Shown here one piece after another: positions 47,835 to 56,543 of a DNA stretch of 64,000 bases (position 1 is its first letter; the number at the start of each line of letters is the position of its first letter). This DNA comes from Ensifer sp. LCM 4579 (GTDB lineage Bacteria; Pseudomonadota; Alphaproteobacteria; Rhizobiales; Rhizobiaceae), in assembly GCF_001854885.1 (NCBI RefSeq), contig NZ_MDDV01000005.1:1-64000 (forward strand), in the 5' to 3' direction. A program made the position numbers and the translations under genes. The notes beneath the pieces were generated by a model. The model worked only from the letters and a program-made list of their open reading frames with translations, ran no database searches and was not told the origin of the DNA.

Positions 47835-48788
47835 TTACTCGATCACGCGGGTCGCGCGGGAAAGAACGCTTTCCGGCAGAGTGACGCCCATCTTCTCGGC
47901 CGCACTCTTGTTGACCACCAGGTCCGTGCCGGCCGCGACCCGGACCGGGATATCGCCCGGGTTTTCGCCCTTGAGGATGCGCACGACCACCTCGCCCGTC
48001 TGCTTGCCGACGTCGTAGTAGTTGAAGCCGAGAGCGGCGATGGCGCCGCGGGAAACGGAATCCGTGTCCGCGGTGAAGAGCGGCAGCTTGCTTTCCTCGG
48101 CGACCGCAACGGCGCCCTCGAGCGCGGAGACGATCGTGTTGTCGGTCGGAACATAGATCACGTCGGCGCGGCCGACGAGGGCGCGGGCGGCGCCCTGCAC
48201 CTCGGCCGACTTCGTGGCAGCGGATTCGACCACGCTAAGACCGGCCTTTTCGGCCTCTTCTTTCAGGACCTCCAGCAGCGAGACCGAATTGGCTTCACCG
48301 GAATTATAGAGGAAACCGATCGACTTGGCCTCGGGCAGGATTTCCTTGATCAGCGCCACGTGCTCGGCCACCGGCGACATGTCGGAAAGGCCGGTGACGT
48401 TGCCGCCGGGCTTGTCCATGTCCTTGACGAGCTGGGCGCCGAGCGGGTCGGTGACAGCCGTGAAGACCACCGGAATATCGCGGATCGAGGAGACCACTGC
48501 CTGGGCGGAGGGGGTGGAGATCGGCACGATCACGTCCGGCGCATCGCCGGCGAACTGCCGGGCGATCTGCGCGGCGGTCGCGGGATTGCCCTGCGCCGAT
48601 TCGTAGACAAATTTCAGGTTCTCGCCTTCCTTGTAGCCGGCGGCGGCGAGCGCATCCTTGACGCCGTCGCGGGCGGCATCGAGCGCCGGATGCTCGACGA
48701 TCGCCGTCACGGCGACCGTGACGTCCTCGGCGCGCGCCGGAAGCGCGAGCGCGGCGGTGGCGGCAAGCGCGATGAGAAGTGAACGCAT
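47835..48788 (-). CDS. ABC transporter substrate-binding protein (COG2984 type)
   Basis: 317-aa periplasmic binding protein of the TrpX/DUF534 family. It has a signal peptide (RSLLIALAATAALALPARA), then VTVAVTAIVEHPALDAARDGV, IARQFAGDAPDVIVPISTPSAQAV, VFTAVTDPLGAQLV, VTGLSDMSPV and FTADTDSVSRGAIAALGFNYYDVG. ATG 48788 has GGAGGA nine bases upstream. TrpX relatives bind tryptophan or related compounds; the substrate here is not known. It is the first gene of the SBP-permease-ATPase operon. Confidence 0.9.
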   Translation of the reverse strand: MRSLLIALAATAALALPARAEDVTVAVTAIVEHPALDAARDGVKDALAAAGYKEGENLKFVYESAQGNPATAAQIARQFAGDAPDVIVPISTPSAQAVVSSIRDIPVVFTAVTDPLGAQLVKDMDKPGGNVTGLSDMSPVAEHVALIKEILPEAKSIGFLYNSGEANSVSLLEVLKEEAEKAGLSVVESAATKSAEVQGAARALVGRADVIYVPTDNTIVSALEGAVAVAEESKLPLFTADTDSVSRGAIAALGFNYYDVGKQTGEVVVRILKGENPGDIPVRVAAGTDLVVNKSAAEKMGVTLPESVLSRATRVIE

Positions 48789-48945
48789 GGGGGTTCCTCC
48801 TGTTTTTCGGGCGGTCTTGAGTGCGTCCCGCTCAGATGATCTGGGCTGTTTCTTAGGAGAGCGGAAGGACCGGATCAATCGATGGAGACAGCTTCACCCA
48901 TCAAACTTCTTGATCCTACACCCATTCATCCGCTTTCGCCCAATA

Positions 48946-48970
48946 TCCCCCTCTGGCCTGCCAGAGGGGG
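48946..48970. terminator. Hairpin between rlmN and the ABC operon
   Basis: CCCCCTCTGG / CCAGAGGGGG perfect palindrome with a 4-nt loop, without a T run. It is located 35 nt after the rlmN stop codon. It could be a Rho-independent-like or mRNA-stabilising hairpin. Confidence 0.5.
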
Positions 48971-49004
48971 TAGCGGGCTTGTCGCTAAGAGGTCAACCCG
49001 CCGC

Positions 49005-50237
49005 TCAATCCTCGCCGTGATTGGCGATCATCATCGCCTCGAAGGCAAGGCGGTCGACCTTGCGCATGCGCTCGGATTCCGACTTGAGCTGGCCGCAGGC
49101 GGCGAGGATGTCGCGGCCGCGCGGGGTGCGGATCGGCGAGGCGTAGCCGGCCTGGTTGATGAAGTCGGCGAATTTCTCGATCTGCTCCCAGTCGGAGCAC
49201 TGGTAATTGGTGCCCGGCCAGGGGTTGAAGGGAATGAGGTTGATCTTCGCCGGAATGCCCTTCAGGAGCTTCACCAGTTCCTTGGCGTCTTCAAGGCTGT
49301 CGTTGACGTCCTTCAGCATCACATATTCGAAGGTGATGCGGCGGGCGTTCGAAAGCCCCGGATAGGCGCGGCAGGCCTCCATCAGCGCCTTCAGCGGATA
49401 CTTCTTGTTGATCGGCACCAGCATGTCGCGCAGCTCGTCGTTGACGGCATGCAGCGAGATCGCCAGCATGACGCCGATCTCCTCGCCGGTGCGGTAGATT
49501 TCCGGCACGATGCCGGAGGTCGAGAGCGTGATGCGGCGCTTCGACAGCGACAGGCCGTCGCCGTCCGAGGCGATCAGCAGCGCCGTCTTGACGTGGTCGA
49601 AATTATAGAGCGGCTCGCCCATGCCCATCATGACGATGTTGGTGATCTTGCGGCCTTCGGCCGGCACGATCGCGCCCTGCGGCGTGTCGCGCTCCGGGAA
49701 ATCGCCGAGCCGGTCTCGGGCAAGCAGCAGCTGCGAGAGGATTTCCTCGGCCGTCAGGTTGCGCACCAGCTTCTGCGTGCCGGTGTGACAGAAGGAGCAG
49801 GTGAGCGTGCACCCGACCTGGCTCGATATGCAGAGCGTGCCGCGGCCTTCCTCCGGAATATAGACGGTTTCGATCTCCACCGGCCGGCCGGCGCCGCGCG
49901 GCGGGAAGCGTAAAAGCCATTTGCGCGTGCCGTCACCCGAAACCTGCTCCTCGACGATCTCCGGCCTTGCGATGGTAAAATGCTCTTTCAGCATTTCGCG
50001 CATGTCCTTGGAGACATTCGACATCTGGTCGAAGTCGGAGACGCCGCGCACATAGAGCCAGTGCCAGAGCTGGCTCACCCGCATCTTGACCTGCCGCTCC
50101 GGCACGCCCTTCTCGACGAGCGCCTTCGCCATGTCCTCGCGCGAGATGCCGATCAGCGACGGCTTCTCCGTCCGCGGCATGGCGCCGACTTCAGGCGTCT
50201 TGACGCTGTCCCTGTTCAAGGTCTCCGTGGCCGGCAT
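49005..50237 (-). CDS. rlmN: 23S rRNA/tRNA adenine-C2 methyltransferase RlmN
   Basis: Radical-SAM enzyme that makes m2A2503 in 23S rRNA and m2A37 in some tRNAs. The 410-aa product has the iron-sulfur motif [13 protein letters not shown] (CxxxCxxC), [22 protein letters not shown] and the C-terminal [11 protein letters not shown] with the methyl-accepting cysteine. ATG 50237 has AGGA nine bases upstream; TTG 50264 is a weaker alternative. It is monocistronic as far as visible. Confidence 0.96.
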   Translation of the reverse strand: MPATETLNRDSVKTPEVGAMPRTEKPSLIGISREDMAKALVEKGVPERQVKMRVSQLWHWLYVRGVSDFDQMSNVSKDMREMLKEHFTIARPEIVEEQVSGDGTRKWLLRFPPRGAGRPVEIETVYIPEEGRGTLCISSQVGCTLTCSFCHTGTQKLVRNLTAEEILSQLLLARDRLGDFPERDTPQGAIVPAEGRKITNIVMMGMGEPLYNFDHVKTALLIASDGDGLSLSKRRITLSTSGIVPEIYRTGEEIGVMLAISLHAVNDELRDMLVPINKKYPLKALMEACRAYPGLSNARRITFEYVMLKDVNDSLEDAKELVKLLKGIPAKINLIPFNPWPGTNYQCSDWEQIEKFADFINQAGYASPIRTPRGRDILAACGQLKSESERMRKVDRLAFEAMMIANHGED

Positions 50238-50453
50238 GCGCGTGATGTCCTGTCGTAAAGCCAAGGGCCGCCCGGGAACGATCCCGGTTCCTGTCCCGAA
50301 TGCGCAAGTTGAAATCTGGCGAGCTACATCGCGCGCTCATGGGCGCGGGGCTCGGAATTTGCGAGGCGCTTTAGCATTCTTTCGGCCGCGAGTCACCATG
50401 AGCAGGCTTTCACGGCTGAAGGGGCGGCTGCCGCGCGCCCCTTCGTCCGGTCC

Positions 50454-52280
50454 CTACGCCGCGCCGGCGGTGCGGGACTTTTCGAAGCGCTTGCGCTCGT
50501 GCGGGTCGAGGTGCAGCTTGCGGAGCCGGATCGACTTCGGCGTCACTTCCACGAGTTCGTCGTCCTGGATCCAGGAAAGCGCCCGCTCGAGCGTCATCTT
50601 GATCGGCGGCGTCAGGCGCACGGCCTCGTCCTTGCCGGCGGCGCGCATGTTGGTGAGCTTCTTGCCCTTCAAGACATTGACCTCGAGGTCGTTGTCGCGG
50701 GTGTGGATGCCGATGATCATGCCCTCATAGACCTTCTCGCCGGGCTCGATCACCATCGGGCCGCGGTCTTCGAGGTTGAAGAGCGCATAGGCGACCGCCT
50801 CGCCGGCTTCGTTCGAAAGCAGCACGCCGTTGACGCGGCCGCCGATCTCGCCCTTGTAGGGCTGATAGTCGTGGAACAGGCGGTTCATGATCGCCGTGCC
50901 GCGCGTGTCGGTCAAAAGCTCCGACTGGTAGCCGATGAGGCCGCGGGTCGGGGCGAAGAAGACGAGGCGGACGCGGTTGCCGCCGGAAGGACGAAGCTCG
51001 ACCATCTCGGCCTTGCGCTCCGACATCTTTTGGACGACGACGCCGGAATATTCCTCGTCGACGTCGATGACGACTTCCTCGACCGGCTCCAGCAACTGGC
51101 CGCTCTCGTCCTTGTGCATGACGACGCGCGGACGCGACACGGCGAGCTCGAAGCCTTCGCGGCGCATCGTCTCGATCAGCACTGCGAGCTGCAATTCGCC
51201 GCGGCCGGAGACGAAGAAGGAGTCCTTTTCAGAGGATTCTTCGATCTTCAGGGCGACATTGCCCTCCGCTTCCTTGAACAGGCGGTCGCGGATGACGCGC
51301 GAGGTCACCTTGTCGCCCTCGGTGCCGGCAAGCGGCGAATCGTTTACAATGAAGGACATGGTGACGGTCGGCGGATCGATCGGCTGGGCGGTCAGCGCCT
51401 CGGCCACGGAAGGATCGCAGAAGGTGTCGGCGACGGTGCCCTTGGTAAGGCCGGCGATGGCGACGATGTCGCCGGCATGGGCCTCCTCGATCGGCTGACG
51501 CTCGATGCCGCGGAAGGCGAGGATCTTCGAAATGCGCCCGGTTTCGAGCAGCTTGCCGTCCTGACCGAGAACCTTCACGGCCTGGTTCGGCTTGACGGAA
51601 CCGGAGTGGACGCGGCCGGTGATGATGCGGCCGAGGAAGGGGTTGGCCTCGAGGATCGTGCCGATCATCCGGAACGGCCCTTCCGCCACGGTCGGCTCGG
51701 GAACATGGTTCAGAACCAGGTCGAGCAGCGGCGCCATTCCCTGGTCCTTCGGACCTTCGGGATTGACGTTCATCCAGCCGTCACGACCCGAACCGTAGAG
51801 GATCGGGAAGTCGAGCTGCTCGTCGGTCGCATCGAGCGCCGCGAAGAGGTCGAAGACTTCGTTGATGACCTCCTCGTGGCGGCCGTCCGGACGGTCGATC
51901 TTGTTGATCGCGACGATCGGCTTCAGGCCGACCTTCAGCGCCTTGCCGACCACGAACTTGGTCTGCGGCATCGGGCCCTCGGAGGCATCGACCAGCACGA
52001 TGGCGCCGTCCACCATCGACAGGATGCGTTCGACCTCGCCGCCGAAATCGGCGTGGCCGGGGGTGTCGACGATATTGATGCGCGTCCCCTTCCACTCGAC
52101 CGAGGTCGCCTTGGCGAGGATGGTGATACCGCGCTCCTTTTCGAGATCGTTGGAATCCATGACGCGTTCGGCCACGCGCTGGTTTTCGCGGAACGAGCCC
52201 GACTGCTTCAGAAGTTCGTCGACGAGCGTGGTCTTTCCATGGTCGACGTGCGCGATGATCGCGATGTTGCGAATGCTCAT
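50454..52280 (-). CDS. bipA: Ribosome-associated GTPase BipA/TypA
   Basis: 608-aa translational GTPase needed for stress- and cold-related ribosome assembly. Its G domain has AHVDHGKTTLVD (G1), RGITI (G2), DTPGHADFGGEV (G3) and NKIDRPDGR (G4); domain III/V motifs such as LQLAVLIETMRREGFEL and the C-terminal domain with MRAAGKDE match. ATG 52280 has GAGAGAAA upstream. It is a single gene. Confidence 0.96.
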   Translation of the reverse strand: MSIRNIAIIAHVDHGKTTLVDELLKQSGSFRENQRVAERVMDSNDLEKERGITILAKATSVEWKGTRINIVDTPGHADFGGEVERILSMVDGAIVLVDASEGPMPQTKFVVGKALKVGLKPIVAINKIDRPDGRHEEVINEVFDLFAALDATDEQLDFPILYGSGRDGWMNVNPEGPKDQGMAPLLDLVLNHVPEPTVAEGPFRMIGTILEANPFLGRIITGRVHSGSVKPNQAVKVLGQDGKLLETGRISKILAFRGIERQPIEEAHAGDIVAIAGLTKGTVADTFCDPSVAEALTAQPIDPPTVTMSFIVNDSPLAGTEGDKVTSRVIRDRLFKEAEGNVALKIEESSEKDSFFVSGRGELQLAVLIETMRREGFELAVSRPRVVMHKDESGQLLEPVEEVVIDVDEEYSGVVVQKMSERKAEMVELRPSGGNRVRLVFFAPTRGLIGYQSELLTDTRGTAIMNRLFHDYQPYKGEIGGRVNGVLLSNEAGEAVAYALFNLEDRGPMVIEPGEKVYEGMIIGIHTRDNDLEVNVLKGKKLTNMRAAGKDEAVRLTPPIKMTLERALSWIQDDELVEVTPKSIRLRKLHLDPHERKRFEKSRTAGAA

Positions 52281-52477
52281 TTTTTCTCTCGGAAGTGTCT
52301 CAGGCACGCGCGACAAGGCGGGCACCGCTTTTCAGTTGCCGCGCTCATACAGGTTTTTTCGCGATCGCGAAAGGGGGCCGGGCCGCAAGGCAGGACTGCA
52401 CGGAGCGCCGCGCTCAGGCAATGGCCGCTGGAACGAGCGTCACCCGCCCCGGCTCAGCCGGAAAGCTGCCGGAAGAT

Positions 52478-52512
52478 TGGCATACCGTAAGATCGGCATA
52501 CCATAAGACGGT
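52478..52512. repeat. Short tandem repeat
   Basis: Two imperfect copies in tandem: TTGGCATACCGTAAGA and TCGGCATACCATAAGA. It lies in the ~290-nt gene-free gap upstream of bipA; the rest of that gap shows no gene. Confidence 0.6.
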
Positions 52513-52572
52513 CACACGGGAAGGCGCCATGCCGATCGGATCCGCCAAATCAAGCGCGGCTACGCCGGGGCC

Positions 52573-52794
52573 TCAATGCATGTACTTGTAATGGTGGCGG
52601 ATCTGCTCGTTGAAATAGTGCCCGGCGGACTCCGCATGCACCAGCTCCTCATAGACCTCAAGCGGCACATCCAGGTAGTGGTAGGGCCGGCGATTGCCGA
52701 GAAGCCAGATCGTCAATGTGCGACTGCGCACGTCATAGGTGACGTCGTGGATGGCGGAAGAGTCCAGGACCGCGGATGATTTGATGATCGACAT
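52573..52794 (-). CDS. KTSC domain protein
   Basis: 73-aa protein that is a single KTSC domain: IKSSAVLDSSAIHDVTYDVRSRTLTIWLL, then YHYLDVPLEVYEELVHAESAGHYFNEQIR. The domain (named for the KTSC motif) occurs alone or fused to lysyl-tRNA synthetase and nuclease-type proteins, and its role is not known; here the motif reads as KSSA. It stands alone on the minus strand. Confidence 0.85.
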   Translation of the reverse strand: MSIIKSSAVLDSSAIHDVTYDVRSRTLTIWLLGNRRPYHYLDVPLEVYEELVHAESAGHYFNEQIRHHYKYMH

Positions 52795-52877
52795 CGGCGC
52801 CTACCCGATTGGAGTCCAAAAGTCGCTTTTAGCCTATTCTATAACAATCGCACCGCTTTATACAAATGGCGCCGCAC

Positions 52878-53033
52878 TCAATGCAGCGTCTGGAATTCTT
52901 CGCCGAGGATCCGGAAGGCGTCTTCGAGTGCGGCAACGAGGATATCCGTCAGGTCGTCGCCGTCATTGTTCATGAGGAACTGGGCGATCATCGCCTCCTG
53001 CGGGTCGCTATACTGTTCCACGTCGTTGGACAT
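52878..53033 (-). CDS. Small hypothetical acidic protein
   Basis: 51-aa acidic protein (SNDVEQYSDPQEAMIAQFLMN, then a helical DDLTDILVAALEDAFRIL). It has no recognised family. Support comes from a strong AAGGAG eight bases before ATG 53033 and even codon use. It lies behind the KTSC gene on the same strand, ~83 nt away, and could be co-transcribed. Confidence 0.65.
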   Translation of the reverse strand: MSNDVEQYSDPQEAMIAQFLMNNDGDDLTDILVAALEDAFRILGEEFQTLH

Positions 53034-53123
53034 CCATCGTCTCCTTCTTGGCCGCGCCCATTGCGGCTCATCGGACGCGATCCTAGGCATGCTGACTTGT
53101 GCAGAGCTTGAGGGGCAAGGCCC

Positions 53124-53226
53124 CACATGTCTCCTTATCGATCTCGATGCAAGAACCCCCCATGCAAGTACGAAGACATGCAGCCATTCAAAGTGCTAAA
53201 GCGACTTTTTCCCGCCTGAACAGGGC
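53124..53226 (+). repeat. Mosaic palindromic repeat, A+C type, degraded
   Basis: ACATGTCTCCTTATCGATCTCGATGCAAG...GAAGACATGCAGCCATTCAAAGTGCTAAAGCGAC matches the A part and the beginning of C. An extra ~19 nt (AACCCCCCATGCAAGTACG) interrupts A, and the C stem is decayed. Confidence 0.7.
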
Positions 53227-53255
53227 GCACTCGAGAAACCCGATCGGAGGCGAGA

Positions 53256-53756
53256 ATGGCGAAGAAGCGCGACGACGACGACCTCAGGCGGCTGAAGGCC
53301 GAGTTTCCGGACGTCCATGATGCGCTCCTCGCCGGCCGGATACCCTCGCCGCGCAAGGCCCTCGTGCTTGCCGGGCTGAAGCCGGAGCGAAGCCGGCTGG
53401 AAAAGCTCAAGAAGTCCTGGGCGAAGGCGACGGACGGCGAACGCGACGCCTTCCTCGCCTGGCTTGGCGCCACCGGCGCCCTTCCCGAAAGCGCGGCCGG
53501 ATCAAGGCCCGAGGGATCGCGACCGGAGGAGGCGCCGATCGCCAGCGGCCGCTACCTGCTTCCCGCGGCAATCCGGGAAATCCGGGCGACCATGGCGCGA
53601 CGGAAGATCACCCCGGAAGACGTGATGAACGAAATGGGCTTTGCCTCCGACGGGCGGGCGCTCGCCCGCGCGCTCAATTGGAATGCAAGCCTGCGACTGG
53701 CGGTGATCGCGGCACTGGAACGGTGGCTGCGGGAGAATGCCGGGGGTGCAGTTTAA
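53256..53756 (+). CDS. Hypothetical helical protein
   Basis: 166-aa predominantly helical, charged protein; I do not recognise the family. It begins with a basic-acidic stretch (MAKKRDDDDLRRLKAEF). There is a linker rich in Gly/Pro/Glu (residues ~75-95), and a C-terminal helix-turn-helix-like region ITPEDVMNEMGFASDGRALARALNWN that could bind nucleic acid. A GGAG lies nine bases before ATG. It is present as a single gene after a decayed mosaic repeat. Confidence 0.7.
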   Translation: MAKKRDDDDLRRLKAEFPDVHDALLAGRIPSPRKALVLAGLKPERSRLEKLKKSWAKATDGERDAFLAWLGATGALPESAAGSRPEGSRPEEAPIASGRYLLPAAIREIRATMARRKITPEDVMNEMGFASDGRALARALNWNASLRLAVIAALERWLRENAGGAV

Positions 53757-53794
53757 GATCGACGTCGGCGTATAGGCGAGCCGCGATCGTGTCC

Positions 53795-54082
53795 CTACGG
53801 CCGTTCGGCGGCGAGCTTCTCGGCCAATTTGCTGAATTCCCATGCGAACTGCGCTACGAGCGTCAAAGCAAATGCGAGCAGTCCTGCCAACAAAGACCAC
53901 CCGTGCTCGTTAACCGCGGGAATGAGTAACGCAAACCCTGTAGCGCTCAGAACGCCTGTCCCGACGGCCACGAAGCGAGCCATCAATATCAACGTTTCAC
54001 GCACGCATGCTGGCAGCGGCCGGCCCTTCATGCGGGCACGGAAAGCTTTCATCCATTTCAACGCTGTTCTCAGAAATTCCAT
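53795..54082 (-). CDS. Small membrane protein
   Basis: 95-aa protein with a basic N-terminus (LRTALKWMKAFRARMKGR) and two predicted membrane helices (residues ~35-55, FVAVGTGVLSATGFALLIPAV, and ~60-78, LLAGLLAFALTLVAQFAW). It is not recognised as a named family. A GAAGGAAG ribosome-binding site precedes ATG 54082. It is divergent from the DUF429 gene. Confidence 0.65.
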   Translation of the reverse strand: MEFLRTALKWMKAFRARMKGRPLPACVRETLILMARFVAVGTGVLSATGFALLIPAVNEHGWSLLAGLLAFALTLVAQFAWEFSKLAEKLAAERP

Positions 54083-54247
54083 TTGTACTTCCTTCTTTGT
54101 TGATCCCAGACATCGATTGTGCGACGCGAGACTGGGGCAATCGATGGAACGTCCAAGGATGTGTGGGATGAGGTTTCGATTGAATGCCGCTCGCGGGAGG
54201 AGCTTTCCCAAGCACTCCAAGCCTAGCCCTCTGCCGCGAAGCTCGTG

Positions 54248-55081
54248 ATGCCGGGGATGGAGCACCCAGAGCCAACAGGCGCGGAACGCACGGTGCTCGG
54301 AATCGATGCTGCCTGGACCTTCACCCAGCCCAGCGGCGTCGCTCTCGCCTTACGCGAGAATAACCGTTGGAAGCTCGCCGCCGTGGCTGCATCTTACCAA
54401 CGTTTCATGGCATTGACAGATCAAGAACTCGTCCCAGAGTCTAAGCCTCTCGGCAGGATGCCTGATTTAACCGCGTTGCTCGGTGCCGCGAAGCGAATTG
54501 CGCGCGCACCTATCGATCTTATAGCCGTCGATATGCCGCTTTCGAAAATGCCGATCGTTGGCCGGCGTCCTTCGGATGATGCCGTTTCGAAAGCCTACGG
54601 TGGGCGCAAATGTGGGACTCATTCCCCAAACGTGGAGCGCCCCGGCCAAATCAGCGATATCTTGCGTGATCAGGCCCAACGAGCCGGCTATCCATTGGCA
54701 ACGAAGGTCATCGGCATACCTGCGCTCATCGAAGTCTATCCGCACCCTGCTCTCGTTGAGCTTGCCTGCGCCAGAGAGAGATTGCCCTACAAGGCGCAAA
54801 AAGTCGGAGCCTACTGGCCGTCAAGTAGTCCGCTGGAACGCAAAGGGAAACTGATCGATCAATGGTCGCAAATCCTTACTCTTCTTGAGGCTGAGATTTC
54901 GGGCCTCGACGCAATGCTGCCCTTGCCCAACACAAGTACCCGCAGTGTAGAACTCAAGGCCTTTGAGGATATGCTCGACGCTGTGATCTGCGCTTGGATC
55001 GGAATCTGCGCAATGGAAGGCAGGGCAGCAGCCTTTGGAGACGATGCATCTGCCATCTGGGTTCCAACGGCAAGGGCGTGA
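54248..55081 (+). CDS. DUF429 family protein
   Basis: 277-aa protein with the DUF429 core: TVLGIDAAWTFTQPSGVAL at the start (an RNase H-like beta-hairpin with Asp), VDMPLSKMPIVGRRPSDDAVSKAYG with a conserved Asp, EVYPHPALVELA and the C-terminal AFEDMLDAVICAWIGICAMEG with another conserved Asp. The acidic residues suggest a metal-dependent nuclease-like fold, but no activity is established. ATG 54257 is also possible. It ends 19 nt before the convergent Fic gene. Confidence 0.82.
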   Translation: MPGMEHPEPTGAERTVLGIDAAWTFTQPSGVALALRENNRWKLAAVAASYQRFMALTDQELVPESKPLGRMPDLTALLGAAKRIARAPIDLIAVDMPLSKMPIVGRRPSDDAVSKAYGGRKCGTHSPNVERPGQISDILRDQAQRAGYPLATKVIGIPALIEVYPHPALVELACARERLPYKAQKVGAYWPSSSPLERKGKLIDQWSQILTLLEAEISGLDAMLPLPNTSTRSVELKAFEDMLDAVICAWIGICAMEGRAAAFGDDASAIWVPTARA

Positions 55082-55100
55082 ACTGCATTCGGCATTGTGG

Positions 55101-56237
55101 CTATTCCCGGACGATCTGGAGAAGCGGCTCGAAGCTGTATAGAGCAGGGCGCCTGCCGGCAGCGGGCTCCAGGGTGCGAATAAGACCGCGCTCTGCAAGG
55201 ATGCGGGTGAAACGGTGCGCAGACGTCTCCGGAATTCCAGATTTTTTGGTGAACACGTTATTCCTGAAGACCGGTCGCGAAAACAAGAAGTCCAGCGCCG
55301 CTGTGCTCCATTGCGACGTCAGGATCTGCGGGAACTCGCGTTTCAGATCTTCATAGAGGTCGCGAATGCGCTCAGCAGTTGCCAAGTTCTTTTGTGCCTG
55401 CGCTTCAAGGGCTTCGAGGAAAAATACAATCCAATCGGTCCATGCTCCCGATTTCGAAACCTCCCGCATGCGATCAATATATTCGTCCCTGCGGTCCTCG
55501 AAATAGCTACTGATATAGAAGTGGGGAGCGGAGATAGCTCCATACTTCCACAGCATGAGCGTAATGAGCATTCGGCCAATTCTGCCATTGCCGTCTTTGA
55601 ACGGATGAAGTGCTTCAAATTCTGGATGCGCCACTGCCGTCTTGATCAGAATCTGCCAATCATCAGATTCGATGAAGGCAAAGAGGCGGTCCATCCCACC
55701 TTGAAGCTGCTCCGGGCGCATCGGAACGAAATGGACCTTCCGCCGCATGCGGTCTGCCAGATAGTTCTGCTCCGTTCTGAACTCCCCGGGAGATAGATGA
55801 GCTCCCCCGCCAAAACCAAGCAGAACGCGATGCGCGCTCTTGACGAGGAAGCTGGAGAGTGGCGCCCCTTGCTCGATGCTCCGCTGCGCGGCGGTAAGTG
55901 CTCGGCTGTAGAGGAAAACCTCGATCGCCTCATTGCGATAATGCCCTCCCGCGCCATCACCGCTTTCTTCCTGATCAGCTTCGTATCGCAGCACTTCGTC
56001 CAGGGTGCTCACAGTGCCTTCCATACGAGACGACACGACAGCTTCCTGGTTGCGAAGCGGAGCAAGCAGGATCTCGCTGTTGTGCATGCCCTTCAACATT
56101 TGATCGTAGCGAGCCAAGGCAGCCGACGCCGATGCGATCGGCATAATGAGGCGGTTTGCATCAATTCCCCGAGGCGGAAACTGATCGTAGTGATACTCGA
56201 CTGCCTCAGACAGATCTAAGCCGGAGTGCATAGCCAT
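55101..56237 (-). CDS. Fic family protein with self-inhibitory motif
   Basis: 378-aa Fic-domain enzyme likely to transfer AMP (or similar) to a protein hydroxyl. The catalytic loop HPFKDGNGRIGR starts at His211. The N-terminal inhibition helix carries SSRMEG (residues 69-74), the [S/T]xxxE[G/N] glutamate of class II Fic proteins. The C-terminus (FRNNVFTKKSGIPETSAHRFTRILAERGLI) is a winged-helix DNA-binding domain. ATG 56237 has GGAA seven bases before. Target protein is unknown; it may be autoregulated like other single-gene Fic/DOC-WH proteins. Confidence 0.92.
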   Translation of the reverse strand: MAMHSGLDLSEAVEYHYDQFPPRGIDANRLIMPIASASAALARYDQMLKGMHNSEILLAPLRNQEAVVSSRMEGTVSTLDEVLRYEADQEESGDGAGGHYRNEAIEVFLYSRALTAAQRSIEQGAPLSSFLVKSAHRVLLGFGGGAHLSPGEFRTEQNYLADRMRRKVHFVPMRPEQLQGGMDRLFAFIESDDWQILIKTAVAHPEFEALHPFKDGNGRIGRMLITLMLWKYGAISAPHFYISSYFEDRRDEYIDRMREVSKSGAWTDWIVFFLEALEAQAQKNLATAERIRDLYEDLKREFPQILTSQWSTAALDFLFSRPVFRNNVFTKKSGIPETSAHRFTRILAERGLIRTLEPAAGRRPALYSFEPLLQIVRE

Positions 56238-56543
56238 TTGATTTCCATTTTCTGCTTTTTTTGGCGCGCAAAAGGTGTTGATTGTTTCATGCAAAAAGCA
56301 AGCGGTTTTGTCTACCAAAATATGCCTTTTTTGACACTCAAGCCTTGTTGCCACTCACATTTGAAAGCCAAGATAGTTTGTCCGTCACAAGGCCTGTATT
56401 TTGAAAGTCAACGTGTTTTGACTTCCGTTCGTGAGAGACAAACCGCTTTCTCTGCCAAATCTCCGCGAAGTTGGAACTCAACGCGTTCATGCGCCTAAAA
56501 AACTCACGAAATCCGCTGACGCAGATCATGCAGGCGCAGCCCG
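56238..56543. other. AT-richer intergenic stretch
   Basis: 306 nt between the Fic gene and the ABC-F stop with composition clearly less GC-rich than the neighbours. It has runs such as TTTTTTGGCGCGCAAAAGG and GTCAACGTGTTTTGAC. No ORF with coding character, repeat or RNA gene was recognised. It presumably carries the Fic promoter. Confidence 0.5.

Noticed and set aside
50499-52490. 663-residue open frame opposite bipA
   Set aside because: Antisense shadow; the BipA GTPase motifs on the minus strand are decisive.
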